Positions 46,243 through 56,494 of a stretch of DNA of 64,000 bases are shown here, piece by piece. Origin of the DNA: Streptomyces tropicalis. GTDB taxonomy: Bacteria > Actinomycetota > Actinomycetes > Streptomycetales > Streptomycetaceae. Made by a program: the position numbers and the translations under genes. The stretch is from assembly GCF_029269835.1 (NCBI RefSeq), contig NZ_JARJBB010000002.1:62001-126000 (forward strand), in the 5' to 3' direction. Below the pieces are notes generated by a model. The model was not told the DNA's origin. It was given only the letters and a program-made list of their open reading frames with translations, and ran no database searches. The first letter of the stretch is position 1. The number at the start of each line of letters is the position of its first letter.

Positions 46243-49200
46243 TCAGTGCTCTTCGAACCCGCTATCTTCGAACTTGAGCTGGGCGGCGTTCTCTCGGACG
46301 GTACGTACCTGCTGTTCGGTGAATCCGTCGGCAGTGCTTGCCGTGATCTCGATACGGACTTCGAGCGTGACGCCGTCGGCGGCTTCGAGGTGCGCCAGGA
46401 CCTCCTGCTGGATGTTGGCGAAGTCAGCAGCGGGACGGTCGGGGTTGAGGGTCTTGACACCCCAGAACCTGCGCGTGACCTTCTTTGCCGGCGGAGGCGA
46501 AGGCTGAGAGCCGGGAACCGGCGTAGGCGTGAAAGCGCTGGCACTGGGAGACGGGCTGCTGCCTTCACCGCTATTGCCGCCATCCGCAGGGATGACCGGT
46601 TCGATCGGCGGGGTGGCCACAACCCGTGCGCGCTGGGCGACGGCTCGGGCTGGCTGGACGAGGAGCGTGTCGTCGGTGACGAAGCTGGGATCGGGCTTGT
46701 CGCCGTGGATCCAGAGGTTCTGGTACTCGTCGGTGGCCTCGTCGTAGCGGTCGGCGAGGGCGAAGGCGTCCTGCTGCCAGAGGAGGACGTCGGCAGCACC
46801 GAGTACGGCCTGCTCGAGCACCCGCCGGTTGGGCAGGCGCTTAAGGTAGGGGTACTGCGTGTACCAGGACCACAGATCACCGAACCTCACATGCCCCTTG
46901 CCCCAGGCGTTGGCCAGGGCGCCTTCGAGAGCCATACGCACCAGCGTGGCCCCGAGCACCGGGGTGATCCAGCCCTTGGCCTTGAGCGCCGCGGTGACGC
47001 GCTCGGCGAGGGAACCACCGTCCTTGGCAATACGAGTGAAGGAGATGGTTGGCTTCTGGCCGGGCAGCTCGGTCGGGATCAGCGCTGCTGTGAATGCCGC
47101 TCGGACACGGTCATCGACGGCAGCGTCCAACTGGCGTGCGCGGGTGACGGACTGCTTGCGCTGCTGGGCGCTCAGCTCGAGTTCTTCGGCCTCATCCGCG
47201 ATGGACTTCCAGGCCCGGTACTCCCGCACCACTCCGTCGAGCTCGGGGTAGGTATCCCGATCGGCGGCGACCATGACCAGCATGTTGCGGCGCTGCCGCT
47301 GCCCGTTGCCTACCTCCCGGAGGAGACGCGCGGCAAAGTCCGTCGCGGTGGAGGCGTCCTTGCCCCAGGTGAACTGCGGGTGCAGGACGACGAGCTTGAG
47401 CACCTCGGAATCGGGGATGTCCCCGGTGTCGAGAGGCGCGGCGTGCACGGCACCGAAGGAAGCCTTGGATGCCTTCGCTGTGGCCTTGAGGCGTTCGACG
47501 ATCGTGGCGTGCACGTCGGCCTCGCTGTAGCCGGCCGCACGGTCGGCGGCCACGCGGGAGACCGAAGCGGCCAGGTCGTACCAGGAGCGGTCGCCGTCCT
47601 CATAGAAGTAGGTGGCACGCTGGCCCAGCAGGGCGCGCGCGTCACCGATGTGGTTGATGACGTCACCAGGAACTGCGGTGCCCAGGCGGAGCTGCTGGAT
47701 GTCCACGCCCTTGTGCGCCGAGCGCAGCGTCGGGACGGTCGCGATGAACACCGATCGGGCGACACGCCTAGTAAGGGCTCGCTGCCCGAACGACGGACGC
47801 TCATGGTCGATCTGAACCGGGGTGGCCCCCTCCCCGTCGACGTCCTTGTCTACCACCGGCTTCCAGTTGTCATCGAGATACTTGGTGATCTCGCTGAATA
47901 CCTGGGTGTCGTGGACGGGCACGGCGCCGGGGGTGATGAGCGGTGTGGTGTCATTGGCGGCCCACAGTGAGTTGATGACCACGCTCATCAGACGCAGCAC
48001 GCCGCGGGTGCGCTGGAACTTCGGCAGCGTCGACCAGTCCTCGTAGAGCCGGTCGAACAGCTCCGGATGGATCGGGTACGCCGCTCGGATGCGCTGCTCG
48101 TACGCGCCGGTGGTCGTCTCGCGAGGGAAGAACCCGGTGTTCTCCTGGTAGTACTTCACGTACTGCTTGGCCACCGCGGCGATGTCCGCCAGGGCCACGG
48201 CGTCGGGTTCTTCGAACAGGCGCCGCCGCACGATCTCGAAGGACTCGATGTTGTTGGCCGGCCGCCAGTCGTCGGCATTCCGGCCGATGGTGTGCTGGAG
48301 GGTTTCCAGAGCGACGTGCCCATTGGGGCCGCCCACCTCGAGCGCCGAGCCGCCGCCTCCGTTGTCCAGGGAGTCGGAGGCGGGAATGGAGACCACGAGC
48401 ATGACACCGGGGATGGACTTGGCCATCTCGGTCAGGTGCTGGGCGAAGGTGTGCTGCGTTGCAAACGTTCCGCCGGGCAGGTCGTCGCGGCCGACGAGTT
48501 GGCGGGCATAGGCCACCCACTCGTCGATCAGGATCAGCACGCTCTTGCCGCTGGCAACGACGTCGCGTACGACGGCGTCCAGCGCGTCGCCGGGGTCGGT
48601 GCCGGTCGCATCAGCCATCGCTACGCGGTCGAACGCCTCGCGATCTCCGAGCTGCCAGGCCAACTCCCCCCAGAGCGTGCGCACCTGCGTGCCATCGTCC
48701 TTGAGAATCGGCTGGCTCGGGGAGAGCTTCGTGCCCACCAGGGTGACCCGCTTCACGTCCAGAGACTTCAGCGGATCGCCTTTGGCCGTGGGCAGGGAGG
48801 CATGTACGACGTCCTGGACGGCCTGAGGCAGCGCGTTCGTGGTGAGGCCGTCGGAGAACAGGTGGTACAGGGCCAGCATCGAGTGCGTCTTGCCGCCACC
48901 GAACTGGGTCTGGAGGTTTATCACCGGGCTTGCCCCGGCATCCCCGGAGAGGCGCTTGAGTGCACGGGTCAGCAGGTCGGACAGACCGCTGGTGAGATAG
49001 GTACGGGAGAAGAACTCAGCCGGGTTCAGGTACTCGGGCGCCGCAGTGTGGCCATGTGCCACCGCGTACAGGTCGGCGGCGAACTCCGCGGCGGAGAACT
49101 GCCCACGGATCACGTCGGCGTGCGGCCGGATGACCTCACGCCACGGCTTGATCGCAGTACCAGCCTGCATGCCGGCCACCTTGATCGCCTGCGCTTCACG

Positions 49201-49656
49201 CGTCAGCCGGTTCCGAGTCTGCTTCTCGAAGACCTCCCGCTGGTGCTCCATGCGCATCTTCGCGACCGCATCGGCCTCATCGGCGGCACCGATCACCGTC
49301 AGCAGACGCTCGATCGTGTCCAGTGCGCGGTACGTGTCGTCCGAGGAGAACTTCTGTCCGTGATGAGCCGCGTTCGCCGTCTCCCGAAGCTCGGAGGCCA
49401 ACGCGGACTGCGGGCGCGAGAGGTCCTTCTCAAAGACCTTCCATCTCTCGGTGACTATGCGCAGCAGGAACCGCACGTCGTCCCGCGAGTACGTCTTGGC
49501 TGTGCCGAACTTTGCCTCGTCCTCCGCGGCGATCAGCTCGACCCAGTCCTTGCTGGCCGGAGCCTGGGCAGACATACGCATGTCGACCCACGGACGCATC
49601 CCCTCGAGCAGCTGGTCGAGTCCACGCAGTACCTTCTCGTTGTTCGTCAGCGCCAT
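46243..49656 (-). CDS. HEPN/DUF499-type large AAA+ ATPase
   Basis: 1137 residues from ATG 49656, overlapping the upstream stop codon (TGATG), with GGAGGAG upstream. N-terminal Swt1-type HEPN-like domain with R91-x6-H98 (LRETANAAHHG). The DUF499 ATPase follows with Walker A QFGGGKTHSM (252-260) and Walker B SVLILIDEWVAY (about 385-400). The C-terminal third has a Pro/Ser linker and TRRFWGVKTLNPDRPAADFA, conserved in DUF499 proteins. These ATPases occur next to DUF1156 methyltransferases in defence islands. The HEPN RX6H could be an RNase site. Its role within the complex is not established. Confidence 0.85.
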   Translation of the reverse strand: MALTNNEKVLRGLDQLLEGMRPWVDMRMSAQAPASKDWVELIAAEDEAKFGTAKTYSRDDVRFLLRIVTERWKVFEKDLSRPQSALASELRETANAAHHGQKFSSDDTYRALDTIERLLTVIGAADEADAVAKMRMEHQREVFEKQTRNRLTREAQAIKVAGMQAGTAIKPWREVIRPHADVIRGQFSAAEFAADLYAVAHGHTAAPEYLNPAEFFSRTYLTSGLSDLLTRALKRLSGDAGASPVINLQTQFGGGKTHSMLALYHLFSDGLTTNALPQAVQDVVHASLPTAKGDPLKSLDVKRVTLVGTKLSPSQPILKDDGTQVRTLWGELAWQLGDREAFDRVAMADATGTDPGDALDAVVRDVVASGKSVLILIDEWVAYARQLVGRDDLPGGTFATQHTFAQHLTEMAKSIPGVMLVVSIPASDSLDNGGGGSALEVGGPNGHVALETLQHTIGRNADDWRPANNIESFEIVRRRLFEEPDAVALADIAAVAKQYVKYYQENTGFFPRETTTGAYEQRIRAAYPIHPELFDRLYEDWSTLPKFQRTRGVLRLMSVVINSLWAANDTTPLITPGAVPVHDTQVFSEITKYLDDNWKPVVDKDVDGEGATPVQIDHERPSFGQRALTRRVARSVFIATVPTLRSAHKGVDIQQLRLGTAVPGDVINHIGDARALLGQRATYFYEDGDRSWYDLAASVSRVAADRAAGYSEADVHATIVERLKATAKASKASFGAVHAAPLDTGDIPDSEVLKLVVLHPQFTWGKDASTATDFAARLLREVGNGQRQRRNMLVMVAADRDTYPELDGVVREYRAWKSIADEAEELELSAQQRKQSVTRARQLDAAVDDRVRAAFTAALIPTELPGQKPTISFTRIAKDGGSLAERVTAALKAKGWITPVLGATLVRMALEGALANAWGKGHVRFGDLWSWYTQYPYLKRLPNRRVLEQAVLGAADVLLWQQDAFALADRYDEATDEYQNLWIHGDKPDPSFVTDDTLLVQPARAVAQRARVVATPPIEPVIPADGGNSGEGSSPSPSASAFTPTPVPGSQPSPPPAKKVTRRFWGVKTLNPDRPAADFANIQQEVLAHLEAADGVTLEVRIEITASTADGFTEQQVRTVRENAAQLKFEDSGFEEH

Positions 49657-52517
49657 CAGATCTCCTCCCCAAAGAGCGTCTCGGCCACAGCGGCCGGGCG
49701 GATGGTGGTCGACGTCGCGGAGACATCTGCCCACGCCCCTCCGAGCCCATTGAACAGGCTGGCGGTCAGGGAGTCCTGAGACTCCATCAGCTCATAGAGG
49801 CGGGTGGCCAGGCGGTTGACCTCGTCCAAGTCCACCTTCCCCTTCATGCCAGCCATGAGCCTGGCGGCCTCCTCGCGTCCTTCAGTCGCGTATGCGCGTG
49901 CCAGATGGCAGGTGACCTCCCACACGGACAGCCGGTCGTCATGGGCCGGCTCCCACTGTGGGTCCAGATCCAGCGGCTTGATGAGCGCGACCTTCCCGCC
50001 GCCGGAGGTCAGGATTCCGCCGCGGGCGATCCCGTCCACCGAGAGCCCCAGAGGCACAGCCAGCGACTCGGCGTCACCGTAGGGGCGGGTATCCCAGCCG
50101 TAGGAGCGGAACCAGTCCAGGCAGAACCGGGTGTCGGCATCCAGTTCGGCGTCGTGCTCGTTCTGCAAGGCGTCGAACGTCTGGTTAATCAGCGCCAGCG
50201 CGGTCTTCACCGACATTGTGGAACCGTCGTCCTCCAGTACGCGGGAGAAGCGGGAGAACACTGCCATACCTGGGCCGAGGATCGTCTGCCGCAGGTCTGC
50301 CGGGGCGATTGCCCCTTCACGGATGCGGGGCAAGGCTTCCTCCAGCTCCGTGTGCAGTGCAACCAGGAACCCCGTTCGATCCGTCGCCGGGGCTGTTGTC
50401 TCGCGGGGGCGCAGAGCCAAAACAATTGATGAGGCGAGTGCGTTCGTCCCCACCGAGATCATTCGACCGCCGCGTTCCGAGCGAACGGGCCACGTCGCGG
50501 TGATTGTCCAGCCGCTACGGACCATACCCTCTAGGAAGGTTGACCACCCTGTGGAAGCGACACCTTCCTTCTCCAGTTCGGCCTGCTTGAAAGCGTAGAA
50601 GACAGTGATTGGGTAATTCGACGAGGCTGTCTGCCGTGTGCGCGCAAAGACGTTCTCGAATCCGTCCTCAAAGAACTTCTCCGCCTTCTCCTTGCCTCCG
50701 TGCCGGTACGAGTTTGCAACGAGCTCCTCGGCTTTGGGCACGAGCATCGTGCTGAACAGCTCCGGGTGAACACTGCGTAGGAAACGGCGCAGCCAGACAT
50801 AGAAGAAGTCCGACAGGTCGGAATATCCAATGTTGTCATAGTATGGCGGATCCGTCGCAACGAGAAGATTCGTGTAGTCGCGATTAGCTGCATTAGCTTG
50901 AGAAACCGTGCCAATGGTTGATGCAGGTAGCATTTCCAAAACTCGAGACACCCAGGTTGTGCTCCAGACAATGTCGCACGGCCCCTTGCAGAATATATTT
51001 CCCTCAGCAAAGTCCCACAGCATGGATAGCGCATGCCTGGCAAAGGTATCGGAAACGCTCTCCTTCGAGGGTGCAGAATTCCAACGACACAGCGATGAGT
51101 TAGTGGAGGATAGGCGACTCATGGCCTGACCCAGATAGGTCGCAACTGCGTCCGCATACGCCTCGGCCCCAGTGCCACCCTCCGACAGACGCTCGCCCGG
51201 GGGGAGCCCCGCCGCAACAGCGTCGGTGAGTAGCTTCTCTCGAGCCTCACCGACGAGATCACCAAAAGTTGTGAGCGCCGTAAGCTGTCGGTTTGTGAAG
51301 GCATCAGCCCAGGTGGGCATTCCGTACATGGGTAGGCGGTCGACGTCGTGATTGTGAGTCGGTACCGACTGGCTCGGCACTTCTTCCGGGCGTGAGATTT
51401 GTGCAGCCTGCTCGTGCTCAGGCGTGGGAGCGAGGTAGATTCGCTTGCGCTGGCCCTCTGCAACTACGGTCATGAGTACCGCGTGGAGCCCCACTCGCTT
51501 CGCCTCCTCGCGGATGTACTTCAATTCGACGGTCGCGGCGCAAGCGACGCAATGCGCGGCGCCTCGAGCCATTGTTCCGTCGTTCACCTTCGTCGGTGCC
51601 TGCTTCGGGTCGTGCCCGATCGTGAACTTCACACGCCGCCCTCCGGGCGCTGCGGTGTCGTCTACTACCACCGGGACAACGTACGATTCCTTGCCCTTCT
51701 TCTTCCCTAGCCACCAAGAACGCACCAGTGGCATTCGAATACCGCACGCTGGGTTCGGGCAAATCACCGTCCGAGTCCAGATCCAGGCGATGACAGTGGC
51801 CTCTGTGGTCTTCCCGGTGGGCTCACCGTCGGCACCCAGCACAGGCACCTGCGCCTTGGGATATAGGTGCCCCATACGTTCCTGGGCGCGGTCGCGCATC
51901 CACGTGCCATAGCGGCGCACGTCCTCCGCCAGACCGGTGGCGCGCGGCCAAGGCCCCAATCGACTCTCCGCAGCCCCCGGGAAGACGGGCGGCTGTCCCG
52001 CGACCTTCGGCGGGATCTCGATCAGAGCCTTGTTGATCAGTACGGGTACCGGATTGAGGTCGCTGGCGTGAGCCTCCAGTCCCAGGCGCTGCGCTTCCAA
52101 CGGGATCGTCCCACCGCCCGCGAACGGATCCAGGATTGCTGGCGGGTTTCCTCCAGTGCTCTTGAAAATCTCCTCGCGAGCTTCCCGGTACAAGCCCTCG
52201 TCGTTGATGTTCTCCCAGACCACCAGCCGTCGGATGATCCCATGCAGGCGCTCGCGTTCCGCCTTCTGTTCCTCCTCCGTGGGGAACAGTTCCGGATGCG
52301 AAGACGGGTCGTCGACGAGCTGAGCGAACAGAACAGCCCGCGCCGCCGCCAGCGGTCGGCGAGCCCACCACAGATGCAGCGTCGAAGGGTGCCCGTGGCG
52401 GATCGACTTCTCGCGGGCGGACTCGGCGTTGATGTCCTCCAGCGGGAGGGAGACCTCGATGAGCTTGCGTCGGGGGACAGAACCTGACGTCGTTCCGGGC
52501 TGCACTGCGGTGTTCAC
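49656..52517 (-). CDS. DUF1156 adenine-specific DNA methyltransferase (PglXI-like)
   Basis: 953 residues from GTG 52517; the ribosome site is weak, so the exact start is uncertain. The N-terminal DUF1156 signature is KSIRHGHPSTLHLWWARRPL (about 37-56). Motif I is DPFAGGGT (130-137) and motif IV DPPYYDN (about 553-559), giving the SAM and catalytic sites of a gamma-like N6-adenine methylase. There is a zinc-type CPNPACG segment between them. The patch 50820-51130, just after motif IV in gene order, has lower GC. It is the modification component, coupled to the DUF499 gene. Confidence 0.88.
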   Translation of the reverse strand: MNTAVQPGTTSGSVPRRKLIEVSLPLEDINAESAREKSIRHGHPSTLHLWWARRPLAAARAVLFAQLVDDPSSHPELFPTEEEQKAERERLHGIIRRLVVWENINDEGLYREAREEIFKSTGGNPPAILDPFAGGGTIPLEAQRLGLEAHASDLNPVPVLINKALIEIPPKVAGQPPVFPGAAESRLGPWPRATGLAEDVRRYGTWMRDRAQERMGHLYPKAQVPVLGADGEPTGKTTEATVIAWIWTRTVICPNPACGIRMPLVRSWWLGKKKGKESYVVPVVVDDTAAPGGRRVKFTIGHDPKQAPTKVNDGTMARGAAHCVACAATVELKYIREEAKRVGLHAVLMTVVAEGQRKRIYLAPTPEHEQAAQISRPEEVPSQSVPTHNHDVDRLPMYGMPTWADAFTNRQLTALTTFGDLVGEAREKLLTDAVAAGLPPGERLSEGGTGAEAYADAVATYLGQAMSRLSSTNSSLCRWNSAPSKESVSDTFARHALSMLWDFAEGNIFCKGPCDIVWSTTWVSRVLEMLPASTIGTVSQANAANRDYTNLLVATDPPYYDNIGYSDLSDFFYVWLRRFLRSVHPELFSTMLVPKAEELVANSYRHGGKEKAEKFFEDGFENVFARTRQTASSNYPITVFYAFKQAELEKEGVASTGWSTFLEGMVRSGWTITATWPVRSERGGRMISVGTNALASSIVLALRPRETTAPATDRTGFLVALHTELEEALPRIREGAIAPADLRQTILGPGMAVFSRFSRVLEDDGSTMSVKTALALINQTFDALQNEHDAELDADTRFCLDWFRSYGWDTRPYGDAESLAVPLGLSVDGIARGGILTSGGGKVALIKPLDLDPQWEPAHDDRLSVWEVTCHLARAYATEGREEAARLMAGMKGKVDLDEVNRLATRLYELMESQDSLTASLFNGLGGAWADVSATSTTIRPAAVAETLFGEEI

Positions 52518-52597
52518 CTACTCAATCTAGATTCCGAGGCGCTCGAACCGTGCCTCGGGTGGCGTTCGAGCGGATGAAAGCGTGTGGATCTTGTGTG

Positions 52598-55500
52598 TTA
52601 GAGGGGCTCTACACCACGGCCCCATTCCGCCTTCCAGTTGCGGCGCAGGTCGTCGACGTACTTGTCCAGGACCAGGTCGGCGAAGGGGTTGAGCACATAG
52701 CGAACCTGGTCGTTCGACCCGTCAGGGGTGTCGGGGTCGACGGCGACCAGGGCGATCCGGTAGTCGGGCTCGGCGTTCTTGGCGTAGCCGACCTCGCTGG
52801 TGGTGACAGTGAAGTTGTCAGCGCCCAGCACACGCCCCTTGACCTCTATGAAGATCAGGTGGCCGTCGGGCTTTCGGGAACAGACGTCGAAGCCCTTGTT
52901 GGAGTGAGCCATCTCCTCAGGCACCCGGCCGAGCCGACGCTCGGCAGCCAGTACGGCATCTACGGCACGACGCTCGGTGACGGTGGTGTCAAGGGCGAAG
53001 CTGTCCGGCGTCGGCTGTTCGCCGGCGATGCCCGGGACTACCGCGGCGGGCAGAACGAGCGCTGCACTGATGATCGTCGGCGGATGTACGGTGACCTGAG
53101 CCTCGAGGTCCAGCTCGCTTTGGCGGCGCGCGAGTCGAGCCTCCAGGGAACGGGCGCGGTCACGTGCTGTCGCCGGTGAGATACGGATCTTTTTGCCTGC
53201 CGCCTGTGCCTCGGCAAGCTTGATCGACTCGCCGTCCCAGTAGTTCATCTGAGCCAGCAGCCGCTGACGTACCAGCTTGCGCGTCCGCTCGACAGCCGGG
53301 ACGACGCGAGCGACGACGTCGGCCCGGTGTTCAGGCAGGCCATGCTGGATTGCCCAGTTCTGAGCAATCTTCTCAACGCCGTCGGCAAGCCAGGGAGAGG
53401 ACAGCTCGGAGTTAATGGCAAGGGCCAGTGCGGTGTGCTGCTCAAGGTTCAAGTCTGCGGGCAGTGACAGGTCGAGGTACGGGGCGGGGCCTGCCGGCTG
53501 GGCGGTTCCGTCCAGCAGCACGGAGACGTACTCGAACCTCTTGCTGATTGCGGTGCCGCGTCCGTCCGAGAGCTCTTCCAACAGTGCGAACACGAGCCGG
53601 GGAGTGGTGGTGGCCCGGTCCAGGAAGGTTGATCCACGGGTCAGGGTGTCGCCGTACCTGTTCAGGATCTCGGCGATGATCGCGTCCATCAACGGATGAC
53701 CGGGCGCTATGAGCTCGGCGTCCGGGCGGCCAACCATCACCACGGCCGAGGGTTCGAAGGTGATGCGCCGATAGCGCGGGCTGATGGTACGCCGACCTTC
53801 GCGCAGCACGGCGGGCACCTGGGTCAGCTCGAACCGGTCCTTCTCCCGCTTGGAGGCCCGCCCACCCAGGGCACGCAGGGACTCCATGACGAAAGCCTGC
53901 ACGAAATGGGGCTGCATGCGCCGGGCGCGGGCCTCGTCCATCTGCCGACGCAACTCGGCCAGCTCCTCCAGCCCGATCTCCGGGGTGGCCAGTGCGCGTT
54001 CCTTGATCAGCTCCTGGAGGCCGTCGGCTACGGACTTGTCGATGACCTGGTCCAGGTAGGCGCGAACCTCGGGCTGCTCACCGTAGCGGATGGCTCGCAC
54101 GAGCAGGTCACGGAGCGGCTCGTCCGCGAAGGCGTTCTCCCCCAGGACGTCGAAGACCTTGCCGCCGTAGGCGCGGCGCTGCTGCTCGATCTTGGTCAGT
54201 AGACGCTGGAAGACCTGGCCCTCCCTGGTCTCGGAGGCCACGAGGTTCCACAGGCGGCAGACCTCGCGCTGGCCGATGCGGTGGATACGCCCGAAGCGCT
54301 GCTCGATTCGGTTGGGGTTCCAGGGGAGGTCATAGTTCACCATCAGGTGCGCGGCCTGAAGGTTCAGTCCTTCGCCGGCGGCGTCGGTGGCGATCAGCAC
54401 GTGGCAGCGAGGGTCGTTGGTGAACTTGGTGCGGATCTCCCGACGAGCCTGTCGCGCGGTGCCACCGTGGATGGTGCACACCGCATCCTCATCACCGCCC
54501 AGCAGGGTGGTGATCCGGCCTGCAAGGTAGTCGAGGGTGTCACGGTGCTCGGTGAACACAATGATCTTGTGCGGCGCTTGGCGGTCACTACTCAGACCAT
54601 CTTCGCGAGCCTTGAGGACAAGGGAACGCAACTCCTGCCACTTGCGATCCTCACCCGAGGCACGGACCTGCTGGGCGATCTCTTCAAGACGTGCCAGGAC
54701 CACGAGCTCGGCGTCCAGCTCGGCCGCCGTGCGCGCGGCGGTGGCGACGTCCAGGACCTCGCTCTCCAACTGCTCCAGCTCGGCGGCACCCAGCTCGTCG
54801 GAGTCGAAGTCGTCTGGATTGAACGACAGCGTCTCAGGCGGGGGAACGAACGGGCCCGCCAGGATCTGCTCGCGGTGGGCGCGCAGACGCACGGCACGGC
54901 GCCGGATCGACTGGTAGATCGCTTCCGGGCTCGACGCCAGGCGTCGCTGCATGACCGTGAGCGCAAAGCCGACGGTGCGTCGTCTGCCGTCGGCTCGCTC
55001 GGCCCGGTTCATCTCCGTGCGCACGTACTCGGTGACCTCTTCGTACAGATGCATCTCCAGTGGGGAGAGCGTGTACTCGACGGTCTCGGCCACCCGCTCG
55101 GGGAACAGCGGCTTCCCATCGAAGGTGAGCAAGTCCTCCTTGATCATCCGGCGCATCAGTCCGGTGGTGTTGGTGGAGTGCACACCCTGGCGGTACTGCC
55201 CGGCGAACCTGTCAGGGTCCAGTAAAGCGAGGAACGTCTGGAAGTTGGCCTCCGACCCCGAGTGAGGGGTCGCGGTCATCAGCAGGAAATGCCGGGTGAT
55301 CCTGCCGAGCAACTGACCCAGCTCATAGCGGCGGGTCCGCTTGAGTTCGTTGCCGAACCAGGAGGCGCTCATGCGGTGGGCCTCGTCCACGACGATGAGG
55401 TCCCATTCCGACTCCGCGAGTATGGTCTGCCACTCTTCGTTGCGGGCCAGCTGGTCCATGCGCGCGATCAGCATCGGGTTGCGCCGGAACGGGTCGCCGT

Positions 55501-56068
55501 CGCGGTCGGCCTCCGCGAGATCGCGTGTCAAGATCGCCATCTCGATCCCGAACTTCTCCGCGAGTTCGGTCTGCCACTGCTCGACCAGCCCGCCGGGGGC
55601 GACGATCAGGCAACGCTGCACGTCTCCACGCAGCAGCAACTCTTTGAGATACAGACCCGCCATGATCGTCTTTCCTGCGCCAGGATCATCTGCCAGCAGG
55701 AAGCGCAGGGAGCCAGGTTGGGCCAGCAGGGTGCCGTAGACGGCGCGGATCTGGTGGGGCAACGGGTCGATGTCGCTGGTCTCCACTGCCAGCATCGGGT
55801 CCGACAGACCCGCGTGCCGCATGCGCAGCGCCTCAGCCGCAAGACGGAACTGTTCAGGCTCGGCGTCGAACGACCACCGGGACCTCGGTGCTTCACGCCG
55901 CAGCCCGGTTATGTCTTCGGGGAAGAGCACCTGATCGAACAGGTGCCCGGAGTCGTCGCGGACCGTGACTTGAAGGGCGTCACCGATCGGCGTGGCAGCC
56001 ACGACGGTGACCGACCCCGAGGCCAATCCGGTCAGGCGAACCCCAGGCTCGACATCATCGGCGTGCAT
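52598..56068 (-). CDS. SNF2-family helicase with C-terminal DUF3883 nuclease-like domain
   Basis: 1156 residues from ATG 56068, GGGGAGGGG upstream, the first gene of the three-gene operon. Helicase motif I is DDPGAGKTIMAG (127-138), motif II VVDEAHRM, and motif VI has QRFGRIHRIGQ. The C-terminal 120 residues contain DUF3883, with GFDVCSRKPDGHLIFIEVKG carrying the D-Xn-ExK of PD-(D/E)xK nucleases. Related helicases occur in BREX type 3 (BrxHII) and DISARM (DrmD). It is separated from the methylase gene by 80 bp. Appears intact. Confidence 0.9.
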   Translation of the reverse strand: MHADDVEPGVRLTGLASGSVTVVAATPIGDALQVTVRDDSGHLFDQVLFPEDITGLRREAPRSRWSFDAEPEQFRLAAEALRMRHAGLSDPMLAVETSDIDPLPHQIRAVYGTLLAQPGSLRFLLADDPGAGKTIMAGLYLKELLLRGDVQRCLIVAPGGLVEQWQTELAEKFGIEMAILTRDLAEADRDGDPFRRNPMLIARMDQLARNEEWQTILAESEWDLIVVDEAHRMSASWFGNELKRTRRYELGQLLGRITRHFLLMTATPHSGSEANFQTFLALLDPDRFAGQYRQGVHSTNTTGLMRRMIKEDLLTFDGKPLFPERVAETVEYTLSPLEMHLYEEVTEYVRTEMNRAERADGRRRTVGFALTVMQRRLASSPEAIYQSIRRRAVRLRAHREQILAGPFVPPPETLSFNPDDFDSDELGAAELEQLESEVLDVATAARTAAELDAELVVLARLEEIAQQVRASGEDRKWQELRSLVLKAREDGLSSDRQAPHKIIVFTEHRDTLDYLAGRITTLLGGDEDAVCTIHGGTARQARREIRTKFTNDPRCHVLIATDAAGEGLNLQAAHLMVNYDLPWNPNRIEQRFGRIHRIGQREVCRLWNLVASETREGQVFQRLLTKIEQQRRAYGGKVFDVLGENAFADEPLRDLLVRAIRYGEQPEVRAYLDQVIDKSVADGLQELIKERALATPEIGLEELAELRRQMDEARARRMQPHFVQAFVMESLRALGGRASKREKDRFELTQVPAVLREGRRTISPRYRRITFEPSAVVMVGRPDAELIAPGHPLMDAIIAEILNRYGDTLTRGSTFLDRATTTPRLVFALLEELSDGRGTAISKRFEYVSVLLDGTAQPAGPAPYLDLSLPADLNLEQHTALALAINSELSSPWLADGVEKIAQNWAIQHGLPEHRADVVARVVPAVERTRKLVRQRLLAQMNYWDGESIKLAEAQAAGKKIRISPATARDRARSLEARLARRQSELDLEAQVTVHPPTIISAALVLPAAVVPGIAGEQPTPDSFALDTTVTERRAVDAVLAAERRLGRVPEEMAHSNKGFDVCSRKPDGHLIFIEVKGRVLGADNFTVTTSEVGYAKNAEPDYRIALVAVDPDTPDGSNDQVRYVLNPFADLVLDKYVDDLRRNWKAEWGRGVEPL

Positions 56069-56494
56069 AGGACCCCTCCCCCAAACCAAGCGCCGAGGGC
56101 TTTCGGCGTCGACTGCCCTTGAGGTCGATGCTTCCTCGCGAGGCAGTCATCCGTGTCCGACGTCACTGACGAGCACAACGAGGACACGGCACGTGTAGCA
56201 TTCAACCATCTTCTCCATGGAAATTTCACATCCTCGCGGAGATCAGGTCGGAGGCGACGCCGCCAACTGATGGGTCGACTCCGGGTCAGCTGGGAGGTAC
56301 AGCCGCCGCAGGCGAGTGCGGAGGGACACGGGCATGTCGCGATGGTGGCACCAGACAATGATGGAACTAGGCCAGTCGCGACAATCGGACCGCTGTTGGA
56401 CGCCACTGACGCCCATGGACCATTCGTGGACGAGCGCGCCGCAATCCGGCTCACTTGAGATTGTGAGCTGCGATTTTCCTGGAGCGTGAAGCGC
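56069..56494. other. Element right arm
   Basis: 426 bases between the helicase start and attR with no credible gene; frames here resemble tRNA-shadow or random translation. It must contain the helicase operon promoter (minus strand) and the attP right arm. An AT-rich patch is at 56200-56235. Confidence 0.45.

Noticed and set aside
46246..47970. Long plus-strand frame opposite the DUF499 gene
   Set aside because: Gly/Val/Arg-rich antisense translation; the minus strand encodes a recognisable ATPase with Walker motifs.
46243..56068. Complete BREX or DISARM system
   Set aside because: Only the methylase, helicase and an ATPase are present. No PglZ, BrxA/B/L, DrmA/B/C homologue is visible in the window, so neither name is applied.
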